Source: JBBKWU01 sp037969035 (GTDB lineage Bacteria > Pseudomonadota > Alphaproteobacteria > Micavibrionales > Micavibrionaceae). Taken from it: a DNA stretch of 64,000 bases. Location: the NCBI GenBank assembly GCA_037969035.1, contig JBBKWU010000013.1, positions 62,001 through 126,000 of the forward strand, in the 5' to 3' direction. Each line of letters opens with the position of its first letter. The stretch's first letter is position 1. This document shows, piece by piece, positions 1-6,822 of this stretch. The notes beneath the pieces were generated by a model. It did not search any database. It worked only from the letters and a program-made list of their open reading frames with translations, and was not told the DNA's origin. The translations under genes were made by a program, and so were the position numbers.

Positions 1-526
1 CATCAATCACGATGAAAGCGTTATTCAGTGTCCGTCCGCGCATAAAGCCGACAGGGGCAATTTCAATCGTGCCGTCGTCCATGTAATGGCGCACTTTCTT
101 GCCGCCTAAACGATCACCAAGCGCATCAAATAGCGGGCGTAAATACGGTGCCATTTTATCTTCCAAAGCACCGGGCAGATACCCAAGGCTTTCGCCTGCT
201 TCCATCGCAGGGCGAGACAGAACAATGCGTTCGATTTTACCTGCTTCAAGGGCTTCAACAGCCGCAGCAATGGCAAGGTATGTTTTACCTGTACCAGCAG
301 GGCCAATGGCAAAGCTCAAGCTGTGCGCAGCAATGGCCTTCATCAACTCTTCTTGTCCTTCGGAGCGCGGCTTGATGTTTTTGACGTATTTCTTATCGCG
401 GTTATTGTCGATTTGTTCATCCATCGGGTGCCATTTGTTGCGGGTGTCATCGAAGTTGTGAACATTTCCTTTGTGATGAGCACTGTTTTCGTTTGAACGT
501 TTTTTGTTATCGCGTTTCTTTGACAT
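1..526 (-). CDS. phoH: PhoH-family ATPase (PhoH/PhoL-like), 3' end beyond the left edge
   Basis: The visible 175 residues are the N-terminal part of a PhoH-like protein, a cytoplasmic P-loop ATPase linked in the family to RNA metabolism and phosphate or stress responses. A basic, poorly conserved head of about 55 residues is followed by a Walker A loop GPAGTGKT near residue 76 and then the family stretch LSRPAMEAGESLGYLPG, with DALGDRLGG and the segment GFMRGRTLNNAF that precedes Walker B. The start ATG at 526-524 has AAAGGAA just upstream. The gene is preceded by a long non-coding region rather than by the usual miaB or ybeY neighbours; those could lie beyond the left edge. Family assignment is firm; the exact cellular role of PhoH proteins is not settled. 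Confidence 0.9.
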   Translation of the reverse strand, partial: MSKKRDNKKRSNENSAHHKGNVHNFDDTRNKWHPMDEQIDNNRDKKYVKNIKPRSEGQEELMKAIAAHSLSFAIGPAGTGKTYLAIAAAVEALEAGKIERIVLSRPAMEAGESLGYLPGALEDKMAPYLRPLFDALGDRLGGKKVRHYMDDGTIEIAPVGFMRGRTLNNAFIVID

Positions 527-544
527 ATGGCTAGTTCCTTTCAG

Positions 545-690
545 GGGTTACAGTAAGGGAGTGTAGAGGTGAAAGAAGTAAGGGTTGGTCGGTTCGTGGA
601 AGTGAGGAGTTTCGTGAGGGCGTAGGGGAGGATTAGAGTGTAGAGGGTGTGTGAGGAGCAGAAGAAAAAGTGAGGAGGGGCGTGAAAAAG
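545..690 (-). other. Pyrimidine-rich, G-poor leader upstream of phoH
   Basis: Read on the minus strand this stretch is rich in C and T and poor in G, with repeated CTC and CACTC words; the octamer CTCCTCAC occurs three times. It lies directly between the small-RNA terminator at 696-719 and the phoH ribosome binding site, so it would form the phoH leader. Such C-rich, unstructured RNA resembles Rho utilisation sites. That reading is inference; no ORF with a credible ribosome binding site is present. Confidence 0.4.
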
Positions 691-695
691 GCAAT

Positions 696-719
696 AAAAA
701 ACCGCGCTTGCGGGCGCGG
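696..719 (-). terminator. Intrinsic terminator of the small RNA candidate
   Basis: On the minus strand CCGCGC and GCGCGG form a GC-only stem around a 6-nt loop, followed by six T residues. No protein gene ends just upstream of it on this strand: ctrA has its own terminator at 1054-1085. It therefore implies an independent short transcript starting between the two. Confidence 0.7.
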
Positions 720-849
720 CATGGAAACTTCGGGAATGGAAAACTCAGCAAAGACGCTGCGATCTATTGAATCGTGGTCGGGGTGCACGGGGTTTTCATT
801 TATTCTTATCAAAAAAGATCCTCTGGATAGAGTGTCTTGGAAAGTCTGT
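697..849 (-). ncRNA. Candidate small RNA between ctrA and phoH
   Basis: A promoter-like pair on the minus strand, TAGGCA at 884-879 and TATGAT at 861-856 separated by 17 nt, would start transcription near 849, and a strong intrinsic terminator ends it near 697, giving an RNA of about 150 nt. The region begins with GGAGG but no start codon follows at a suitable distance, and the longest reading frame over it runs straight through the terminator, so it looks non-coding. A short hairpin CTCT-ATCC-AGAG sits near the 5' end. It does not match 6S, SRP, tmRNA or RNase P features that I know. The call rests on promoter plus terminator geometry alone. Confidence 0.45.
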
Positions 850-855
850 ACCTCC

Positions 856-884
856 ATCATACCAAATATCCGATTCGCTGCCTA
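856..884 (-). promoter_or_regulatory. Candidate promoter of the small RNA
   Basis: TAGGCA (4 of 6 matches to TTGACA) and TATGAT (5 of 6 to TATAAT) with a 17-nt spacer face the candidate RNA and its terminator. The -35 element is weak. Confidence 0.4.
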
Positions 885-923
885 GGGGTATTTATGCAGG
901 GCTGTGTATAACACCACTTAGTG

Positions 924-1038
924 CCGTCATTGCGAACGAACGTAGAGAGTGCGGCAATCCAGTAACGCTAATAAACTCAACGCCAGCTTAAGCCTAAGAC
1001 TCTGGATTGCTTCGTCGCTTTGCTCCTCGCAATGACGG
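924..1038. repeat. Palindromic intergenic repeat element, copy 1
   Basis: Outer arms CCGTCATTGCGA and TCGCAATGACGG are exact inverted repeats, and inner arms GCAATCCAG and CTGGATTGC are exact inverted repeats as well, giving a long hairpin of about 115 bp. A second copy with the same arms is at 53656-53735 but with a different centre. The element has no coding capacity. Elements with the same GTCATTGCGA and CTGGATTGC arms are known to me as a common intergenic palindrome in several bacterial groups. Confidence 0.85.
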
Positions 1039-1053
1039 TGACCATATTGCAAT

Positions 1054-1085
1054 AAAAAACGCGTGCCGATCATAAGAGGGCACGC
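1054..1085 (-). terminator. Intrinsic terminator downstream of ctrA
   Basis: On the minus strand GCGTGCC and GGCACGC pair perfectly around an 11-nt loop and are followed by G and six T residues. It lies 30 bp after the ctrA stop codon. Confidence 0.85.
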
Positions 1086-1114
1086 GCTTAAATTCGTTAT
1101 ATCTTGCCGCGTGC

Positions 1115-1816
1115 TTACGCAGTGGCAGATTTCGCGATGGCTTCGGGTTCGCGTAGGACGTAACCACGGCCCCAGACGGTTTCGATGTAGTTTTCGCCGC
1201 CTGATGCGATCTCAAGCTTTTTACGGAGCTTACAGATAAACACGTCGATAATTTTGACTTCTGGCTCGTCCATGCCGCCATACAGGTGGTTAAGGAACAT
1301 TTCTTTGGTCAATGTTGTGCCTTTGCGTAAACTAAGCAATTCAAGAATGCCGTATTCCTTGCCTGTTAGATGCAATGGTTTGCCATCAACGGCCACGGTG
1401 CGTGTATCAAGGTTTACCGCAACTTTGCCGGTCATGATCTCGCTCTGGGCGTGACCTTGTGAGCGGCGTACGATGGCTTGGATACGGGCGACAAGCTCGC
1501 GCTTATCAAATGGTTTTGTTAGGTAATCATCAGCACCGAATCCTAGGCCTTTAAGCTTGTTATCAAGCTCTGTCAGGCCAGAGAGAATCAAAATCGGTGT
1601 TTCGACTTTGGCGGCACGTAGCTGTTTCAGCACGTCATAGCCATCCATGTCAGGCAACATTAGATCCAGAATAATAATATCGTATTCATAGATTTTACCA
1701 ATTTCCAGACCGTCTTCGCCTAGATCGGTGCTGTCAACGATGTAACCTTCTGATTTTAACATGAGCTCGATGCTTTTGGCGGTGGATGCATCGTCTTCGA
1801 CTAATAATACCCGCAT
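1115..1816 (-). CDS. ctrA: CtrA cell-cycle response regulator
   Basis: CtrA is the essential DNA-binding response regulator that controls replication start, division and flagellar genes in many alphaproteobacteria. The 233 residues match the family in length. The receiver domain (1-115) has the acidic pair E7-D8-D9, phospho-acceptor D51 in LDLMLPDMDG and K101 in TKPF. The OmpR-type winged helix (about 125-225) carries the very conserved CtrA segment HLTGKEYGILELLSLRKG and KEMFLNHLYGGMDEPE. The C-terminus reads SATA, not the plain Ala-Ala end known as the ClpXP degron in Caulobacter. The gene stands alone with its own terminator, and a ladder of TTAA sites upstream suggests autoregulation. The assignment is very safe. 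Confidence 0.97.
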   Translation of the reverse strand: MRVLLVEDDASTAKSIELMLKSEGYIVDSTDLGEDGLEIGKIYEYDIIILDLMLPDMDGYDVLKQLRAAKVETPILILSGLTELDNKLKGLGFGADDYLTKPFDKRELVARIQAIVRRSQGHAQSEIMTGKVAVNLDTRTVAVDGKPLHLTGKEYGILELLSLRKGTTLTKEMFLNHLYGGMDEPEVKIIDVFICKLRKKLEIASGGENYIETVWGRGYVLREPEAIAKSATA

Positions 1817-1868
1817 GATTTGTTCCTCGAAAAAAGAGTGAATGAGATGTTTTTATTGTTCTTCGCTA

Positions 1869-1911
1869 TTAAGCTTTATTAATTAATATTAACAAATATT
1901 AACAACATTAA
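1869..1911 (-). promoter_or_regulatory. Phased TTAA ladder upstream of ctrA (candidate CtrA operator)
   Basis: TTAA occurs at 1869, 1879, 1883, 1889, 1899 and 1908, so four copies repeat every 10 bp and a fifth follows after 9 bp. The block starts 53 bp upstream of the ctrA start codon. The known CtrA box is TTAA-N7-TTAA with 11-bp spacing; here the spacers are N6 or N5. Autoregulation by CtrA is the natural reading, but the spacing differs from the consensus. Confidence 0.45.
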
Positions 1912-1940
1912 CAAATTTTTCTTTATATTTTCGGTTTTAT

Positions 1941-2732
1941 TTATACGAGGGCGATCTTCATTTTCGGATAAGTGTCGGGGTTGAAATCGGGGAACGTCGC
2001 GTTGTGTTGAGCGCAACATTCATCAATTTTATTTTTCACATAGATTGCAGAATTAGGAAAGACATCGGAGATTGTTGTTGTGCCGTTTATGATGTTACTG
2101 AATAATTCGGCGAATAATTCCCTACATTTGTATTCTAAATTAGCTACGGATACATCGTCATCAGAATCAAGATATTGATGTGGCGAAAGCATACTAATTT
2201 TGCCCCTATCCTTTGTGGAAAGTTTTCTACCTTCATGCAAATTCAGGTCTTGTTTTATAGCATCAATAAAGTCGCTGGATTTTGATAAATTATAATCATT
2301 CAAAGAATCCAGCATATGCCCTAATTCATGCAAGACTATCGAAGACTCATTTATTTTGACTCCAAGAGCAGACAGTAGCTTTTTCATGCAAGTGTCAATG
2401 ACCACACCGTAACTTGTTGTTTGCGGCATTAATACGTATTTGCTGTTTGGGTTATGGTAGCCGTTTGAATAATATAATTTTTCTTTGCCTGGTATGTGTT
2501 TGTATACATCAGGGAATCCAGCGAGAAACTTTTTATGGGATCTGGATACAAATACCTGTCCTCCCGCTTCTCTGAAAACAGCTTGCAATTCGGGCGGTAG
2601 TTTTGCCATGCCTTGTCGCACATGCGTGAAAAAATACGGGCGGTCAGGATAAAGACGCCCATACACAATCGGCTCCCAAATCATTGGTGGCGGGGCTTTA
2701 GCGTTAAATATTCGTCTTATTGTGTTTTTCAT
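1941..2732 (-). CDS. Predicted zinc metallopeptidase, lethal-factor-like (ATLF) fold
   Basis: The protein has a clear gluzincin zinc site: HELGH at residues 135-139 followed by CRELFAELFS with glutamates at 205 and 209, a pattern seen in the anthrax-lethal-factor-like (ATLF) peptidase group, where the third ligand is a Glu in an FAE-type motif. There is no signal peptide or membrane segment, so it is probably cytoplasmic or exported by a dedicated system. The region after HELGH is polar and could bind substrate. A TTGACA/TATAAA promoter abuts the ATG, leaving little or no 5' leader. The gene is AT-rich next to ctrA and diverges from an exported protein of unknown role. The substrate is unknown; the peptidase call is firm, the subfamily less so. 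Confidence 0.65.
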   Translation of the reverse strand: MKNTIRRIFNAKAPPPMIWEPIVYGRLYPDRPYFFTHVRQGMAKLPPELQAVFREAGGQVFVSRSHKKFLAGFPDVYKHIPGKEKLYYSNGYHNPNSKYVLMPQTTSYGVVIDTCMKKLLSALGVKINESSIVLHELGHMLDSLNDYNLSKSSDFIDAIKQDLNLHEGRKLSTKDRGKISMLSPHQYLDSDDDVSVANLEYKCRELFAELFSNIINGTTTISDVFPNSAIYVKNKIDECCAQHNATFPDFNPDTYPKMKIALV

Positions 2733-2737
2733 AAAAT

Positions 2738-2767
2738 TTTATATTATACATCTTTGTTCTTTGTCAA
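2738..2767 (-). promoter_or_regulatory. Promoter of the metallopeptidase gene
   Basis: On the minus strand TTGACA (2767-2762) and TATAAA (2743-2738) are separated by 18 nt. Only five bases lie between the -10 element and the start codon, so the transcript is likely leaderless. Confidence 0.5.
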
Positions 2768-2787
2768 ATTTTATGTATTATTTTTAT

Positions 2788-2817
2788 TTGACATAACAAT
2801 CACAAAAATGGTAGATT
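2788..2817 (+). promoter_or_regulatory. Candidate promoter of the exported protein at 2852
   Basis: TTGACA at 2788-2793 is a perfect -35 element; TAGATT at 2812-2817 (18-nt spacer) is a fair -10. It diverges from the promoter at 2738-2767. Confidence 0.4.
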
Positions 2818-2851
2818 TCCCCATCATTAAATATATAAACGGGGCATTATC

Positions 2852-3751
2852 ATGAATAAATCAAACCTTCTTCTCTCAGCAGCGGCTCTTTTCGCAAGTG
2901 TAAATGGCGCCATGGCGCAAGATACGGGCTCAAACCCGTGGGGTATTAATGACGGCAAAATGCTCGGTGACACAGCACCATATTCAACATGGTCGATTAA
3001 CCCGTATCAGGCCGCAGACGGTAGCGCGAAATGTATTGCGGGTTATACTGAGGATGATCGCTCTCGCGGTTCCGATTATAGTTTCCGTATCGAAGCCGAT
3101 TTATCAAAGGCAGACATATATATGGGCTTTACACCTGCAAATGGCGCGGTAGACGTTGTCACGATGCCATCTCTTATGGTCGGCGCGAATGATACGAACC
3201 AAGCGGATATCTATACGATCCGCGCAGAACGGGTCACAGGCATTAATTTGATGTTTGACGATCCAGAGGCTGCGATTAGTGCTGTTGCTAATATAGGTGG
3301 CAATTTTTCTGAAATTTCCTATTACACGGAAGCATTCCCTCGTGCGGCACTTTTAGATTGCGATGCGCGCGCAAAACGTGGTGGATTTGATGCGCAATTT
3401 ACCAAATATGATGACGATGTCATTGCGGTTATTGATTTGGGTACAGATGCCAAAAAAATAAGCAATAATTTTACGCGTACGGTACAAGGGACGGATCAAA
3501 TGGCTACTGCTCGTGGACATATAGAATATCTGTCGCATTATGCGCCAATATCACTTGTCGCGGTTTTCGGCAATGGCGATTTTTCTGCTAATGATTTTCT
3601 GAAGCGCAGTGGTGGTCTTTATTCGCGCTCGCAGAGTTTAACGCAAGGCGAACTTATCAGCCCGCTCGAAGGTCATACAGAACGTGCGTGTACGACTTCA
3701 GAGATTGAAGACAATAAGTTGATTATTCGCCAATGTCTGAATATTTCCTGA
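2852..3751 (+). CDS. Exported protein of unknown function
   Basis: I do not recognise the family. The N-terminus is a clear Sec signal peptide with an AMA-QD cleavage site near residue 22, so the mature protein of about 277 residues is periplasmic or secreted. It contains four cysteines in the mature part (in KCIAG, LDCDA, ACTTS and QCLNIS), which could form two disulfides; the window also encodes two DsbA-like oxidoreductases. No membrane segment follows. The gene lies upstream of fliI with a 57-bp gap and diverges from the metallopeptidase. Only weak ribosome binding (GGGGCA) precedes the ATG. No link to flagella can be shown. Confidence 0.7.
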   Translation: MNKSNLLLSAAALFASVNGAMAQDTGSNPWGINDGKMLGDTAPYSTWSINPYQAADGSAKCIAGYTEDDRSRGSDYSFRIEADLSKADIYMGFTPANGAVDVVTMPSLMVGANDTNQADIYTIRAERVTGINLMFDDPEAAISAVANIGGNFSEISYYTEAFPRAALLDCDARAKRGGFDAQFTKYDDDVIAVIDLGTDAKKISNNFTRTVQGTDQMATARGHIEYLSHYAPISLVAVFGNGDFSANDFLKRSGGLYSRSQSLTQGELISPLEGHTERACTTSEIEDNKLIIRQCLNIS

Positions 3752-3808
3752 TCATTGATAATGCGTAAAATTATCTGATCTTTGTGATTTTTCCGCTATA
3801 ATAGGGGA

Positions 3809-5158
3809 ATGGATCGTCTATTCGAACAAGCTGAAGCAACAATAAATAATGTCCCTGACCACGAAGTATATGGTCGGGTGACAAAGGTATTGGGGCTTTT
3901 GGTTGAAATTGCGGGCTTTGGGAATAATCTTTCCATTGGTTCGCGTGTGAATTTGCGCCCGTCCAAAGACCATACCGTGCCGTGCGAAGTTGTTGGGTTT
4001 CGGGACGGACATGCGCTGTTGATGCCGTTTGGCGCGCTTGAGGGCGTGAGTTTGGGCTGTCCTGCCGTTATTCAGAGCAATAAACCTGTGATTATGCCTG
4101 ATGATCGATGGCTCGGGCGCGTGATTAACGCGATGGGCGACCCGATTGATGGTAAAGGGCCTATTCCGCAAGGCGGGATGCCGATACCGCTCCGTAATAC
4201 ACCACCACCGCCCCATAGCCGCCAACGTATCGGGCATCAGCTTGATTTGGGTGTGCGGGCGATTAATAGTTTTCTTGCCACCTGTCAGGGGCAGCGTATG
4301 GGCATTTTCTCTGGCTCGGGCGTTGGTAAATCTGTGCTGCTGTCGATGATGGCGCGTTATACGGCGGCGGATATCTCGGTCATTGGCTTGGTCGGTGAGC
4401 GTGGTCGAGAGGTGCAGGAGTTTATTCAAGATGATTTGGGCGAAGATGGTCTTGCGCGCTCGGTCGTGATTGTGGCGACAGGGGACGAACCCGCTCTAAT
4501 GCGCCGTCAAGCGGCCTATACCACGCTCGCTGTTGCTGAATATTTCCGTGATCACGGGCGGCAAGTGCTGTGTTTGATCGATTCGGTTACCCGTTTTGCC
4601 ATGGCGCAGCGCGAAATTGGCTTATCCGCAGGTGAACCGCCGACATCTAAGGGTTATCCGCCAACAACATTTGGTGAAATGGCGCGACTTTTGGAACGTG
4701 CTGGCCCTGGCGGCCCTGGTATGGGTTCTATCACGGGGCTGTTTTCTGTCTTGGTTGAAGGCGATGATACGTCTGAGCCAGTATCGGATGCCGCACGCGG
4801 TATTTTAGATGGTCACATCGTGATGGAGCGCGAGATTGCCGATCGTGGCAGATATCCCGCGATTAACGTACTGAAATCCGTATCACGCTCGATGCCCAAA
4901 GCCGTCAGCGAACACCGCAATGAAATCCTACGTGCCGCAAAGAAAATCATCAGCTCTTACGAAGATATGGCAGAGCTTATTCGCTTGGGCGCGTACCGCA
5001 AGGGCAGTGATCCAGACGTTGACCGCGCCATCAAAATTTACCCGCAAATCGAAGAATTCCTGCGTCAGGACAAAGAAGATAACTCCTCTATCGATGAAAG
5101 CTTTAAAATCTTAGGCGCAATTGTCGGCATCCCCGATGAACAGTCGCAAGCGGAGTAG
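3809..5158 (+). CDS. fliI: Flagellum-specific ATP synthase FliI
   Basis: FliI is the hexameric ATPase of the flagellar type III export apparatus at the cytoplasmic base of the motor. The 449 residues match the family. A beta-barrel N-terminal domain (about 1-95) precedes the RecA-like core with Walker A GSGVGKS at 169-175, the GLVGERGREVQEF segment and the Walker B strand CLIDSVTRFA, which carries the FliI/YscN signature. The gene starts a tight cluster with a small membrane protein, FliJ and a hydrolase. AGGGGA directly touches the ATG, which is too close for an ideal ribosome binding site, but no other start is available. The assignment is safe. Confidence 0.96.
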   Translation: MDRLFEQAEATINNVPDHEVYGRVTKVLGLLVEIAGFGNNLSIGSRVNLRPSKDHTVPCEVVGFRDGHALLMPFGALEGVSLGCPAVIQSNKPVIMPDDRWLGRVINAMGDPIDGKGPIPQGGMPIPLRNTPPPPHSRQRIGHQLDLGVRAINSFLATCQGQRMGIFSGSGVGKSVLLSMMARYTAADISVIGLVGERGREVQEFIQDDLGEDGLARSVVIVATGDEPALMRRQAAYTTLAVAEYFRDHGRQVLCLIDSVTRFAMAQREIGLSAGEPPTSKGYPPTTFGEMARLLERAGPGGPGMGSITGLFSVLVEGDDTSEPVSDAARGILDGHIVMEREIADRGRYPAINVLKSVSRSMPKAVSEHRNEILRAAKKIISSYEDMAELIRLGAYRKGSDPDVDRAIKIYPQIEEFLRQDKEDNSSIDESFKILGAIVGIPDEQSQAE

Positions 5159-5163
5159 ATAAT

Positions 5164-5475
5164 ATGGATATCCGTAAGTTTCTACCGAAGTTAACTCTCA
5201 ATACAGCATTTGATCGTGCGTGCCTCTTTATATCATTTTACATAATTCAAATGTTTTTGGTTTATTGCTATGGTGGTCAGGATATCGGTACGATTTTTTT
5301 TGAAGCTATGCATGTCGCGTTGATTTTTGTCGCGGTACCTTTCTATTTGTTTTTAGATGATATATTGGCACGACGTTTTCCGAAGTTTTTTAAAAACAAG
5401 CTTGTTTTGGTTGTATGCGGTTATTTTTTGGTGATTGCGTCTTTGTTGTTGTTTTCTTTTTTATGGTTGGGGTAA
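5164..5475 (+). CDS. Small membrane protein between fliI and fliJ, unknown function
   Basis: The 103-residue product has three hydrophobic segments (about residues 18-38, 45-65 and 79-102) and little soluble material; a basic stretch, LARRFPKFFKNK, separates the second and third. It starts 5 bp after the fliI stop and its TAA is followed directly by the fliJ ATG, so it is translated as part of the flagellar unit. It does not resemble known export-gate proteins (FlhB, FliP, FliQ, FliR). Base composition is more AT-rich than that of fliI. A role in flagellar export is inferred from position only. Confidence 0.7.
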   Translation: MDIRKFLPKLTLNTAFDRACLFISFYIIQMFLVYCYGGQDIGTIFFEAMHVALIFVAVPFYLFLDDILARRFPKFFKNKLVLVVCGYFLVIASLLLFSFLWLG

Positions 5476-5901
5476 ATGGCTGATCTTGAATCCCTCATAA
5501 AATATCGCAAGCACGCCGTTGATGAAAAGCAACGTGTTTTGGCCGCACTTTATCGCGAAGCCGAAGAGTTGGAGAAGCAGCAGCAAGCTATGCGTCAGCA
5601 AATGATTGACGAGCGCAAAATAACGGATGAGCTCGGCACGCCTGATGCGGCCTCTGCGTATAATTTATATGCGGAAGGGGCGCGGCAAAAAATAGCCCTG
5701 CTGCAAGCCAAGCTCGATAAAATGCAAATTAGGCTCGAGGCTGCACAAGAAGCCATGCGTGAGGCCTTTTCCGAGATGAAAAAAATTGAAATCACGGATA
5801 AAAGCAGAAAAGATCGCAGCAAAAAATCTGCACAAAAAAAAGAAGATCAAGAGCTCGATGATGTCGCGCTCGATATTTATAGGCGCAAGCAGGATGAATA
5901 A
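5476..5901 (+). CDS. fliJ: FliJ-like flagellar export chaperone
   Basis: FliJ is a small coiled-coil protein that binds FliI and FlhA and helps escort export substrates. The 141-residue product is almost entirely charged helix, with heptad-like patterns from residue 10 to 105 and the typical opening LIKYRKHAVDEKQRVLA. The C-terminus is rich in Lys and Asp. It starts one base after the stop of the preceding gene and overlaps the next one by 8 bp, which supports one transcript with fliI. FliJ sequences are poorly conserved, so the call leans on size, coiled-coil nature and position after fliI. Confidence 0.8.
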   Translation: MADLESLIKYRKHAVDEKQRVLAALYREAEELEKQQQAMRQQMIDERKITDELGTPDAASAYNLYAEGARQKIALLQAKLDKMQIRLEAAQEAMREAFSEMKKIEITDKSRKDRSKKSAQKKEDQELDDVALDIYRRKQDE

Positions 5902-6718
5902 GAAGTCCTATGGTGTCTTGGTTTTGCTATGTATTGCCATGATCGCGCTATTTATAATAGCGTTTGCTGCGCGCCCTCCTTACTTATTCTCCATATTCCA
6001 AGGGGAGGAATTTGATACAGAAGGGGTGTTCCTTCATAGCTATCATATTGTCGAGCCCTTGAACGGAAAACCAGCCAAACGCATGATGGTTGTCCTTCAC
6101 GGAGCGTCGAATTCATCGCAGGAAATGCTGCCTTTTGCAAGATTGTGGGGACCTTATTTTCCTGACACAGTTTTTGTGTTTCCTAATGGTGTGCTGAGCG
6201 ATATTGACGGTTCATATAAATGGTATAAACGGCATGAAAACAGCATGGATGTTGATGTGACCGGTGTTTATCAAGCAGGGCACGCTATGCTGGGCTTTAT
6301 CCATGTTATGCAGGAACGTTATCGTGTAAGCCCTGAGGACACGGGAGTTGTCGGGTTTTCACAAGGCGGATCGGTGGCGTTGCAAGTTGCGATGGGGGCG
6401 CCGGATAAATTATGGGGTGTTGCCAGCTACGCAGGAATTTTATTTGCAGAATCTGAAGAAAAAAGAAAATCTGCTCAAACGTTGTCCGTGAACGAACGGT
6501 TTGAAAATTTGGATATTCCCGATTTTCAAACACCTGTTTTGCTTGTGCAGGGTTCGAAAGACAAGGTGATCGCACCGCAGCACTTTGAATTTGCGCGTGA
6601 TGCATTGCTGGCTCATAAACGGGATGTTTCTACAGCTTTAATAAAAGGCTTGGATCACGATATGAATGGCAAATCGTTACAGTATGGGATTGATTTTTTC
6701 ACTAAAACACGAAAATAA
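5894..6718 (+). CDS. Membrane-anchored alpha/beta hydrolase (esterase family)
   Basis: The protein has an N-terminal membrane anchor (about residues 6-24) and an alpha/beta hydrolase domain of the carboxylesterase/PHB-depolymerase-like kind. The oxyanion strand VVLHGASNSSQEML is followed by the nucleophile elbow GFSQGGS, an acid in GSKDKVI and a histidine in GLDHDMNG, which together make a Ser-Asp-His triad. The domain probably faces the periplasm. The start chosen at 5894 overlaps the fliJ end in an ATGAATAA junction; a longer frame upstream lies inside fliJ and is rejected. The substrate is unknown. Translational coupling to fliJ may be only a matter of compact packing. Confidence 0.75.
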   Translation: MNKKSYGVLVLLCIAMIALFIIAFAARPPYLFSIFQGEEFDTEGVFLHSYHIVEPLNGKPAKRMMVVLHGASNSSQEMLPFARLWGPYFPDTVFVFPNGVLSDIDGSYKWYKRHENSMDVDVTGVYQAGHAMLGFIHVMQERYRVSPEDTGVVGFSQGGSVALQVAMGAPDKLWGVASYAGILFAESEEKRKSAQTLSVNERFENLDIPDFQTPVLLVQGSKDKVIAPQHFEFARDALLAHKRDVSTALIKGLDHDMNGKSLQYGIDFFTKTRK

Positions 6719-6731
6719 CTTCCTGTTTTTC

Positions 6732-6760
6732 TTGCACATGGAATTTTTATGTCGTAATAT
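6732..6760 (+). promoter_or_regulatory. Candidate sigma70 promoter of the lipoprotein at 6823
   Basis: TTGCAC at 6732-6737 and TAATAT at 6755-6760 are separated by 17 nt and lie 63 bp upstream of the start codon. Confidence 0.4.
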
Positions 6761-6822
6761 TCTTTCAATAAGAGCCTATTTTTGTACTCATTATTTCAAT
6801 ATGAATAACAAGGAGAACGGAA

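Noticed and set aside
633..860. 75-residue frame over the small RNA candidate
   Set aside because: It runs straight through the intrinsic terminator, has no ribosome binding site and no protein-like composition.
3797..3808. TATAAT just ahead of the fliI ATG as a leaderless promoter
   Set aside because: No acceptable -35 element lies 16-18 nt upstream, so the match may be chance.
5786..5893. Longer start for the alpha/beta hydrolase inside fliJ
   Set aside because: It would overlap fliJ by more than 100 bp and place a Lys-rich head before the membrane anchor; the ATG at 5894 overlaps the fliJ stop in the usual way.
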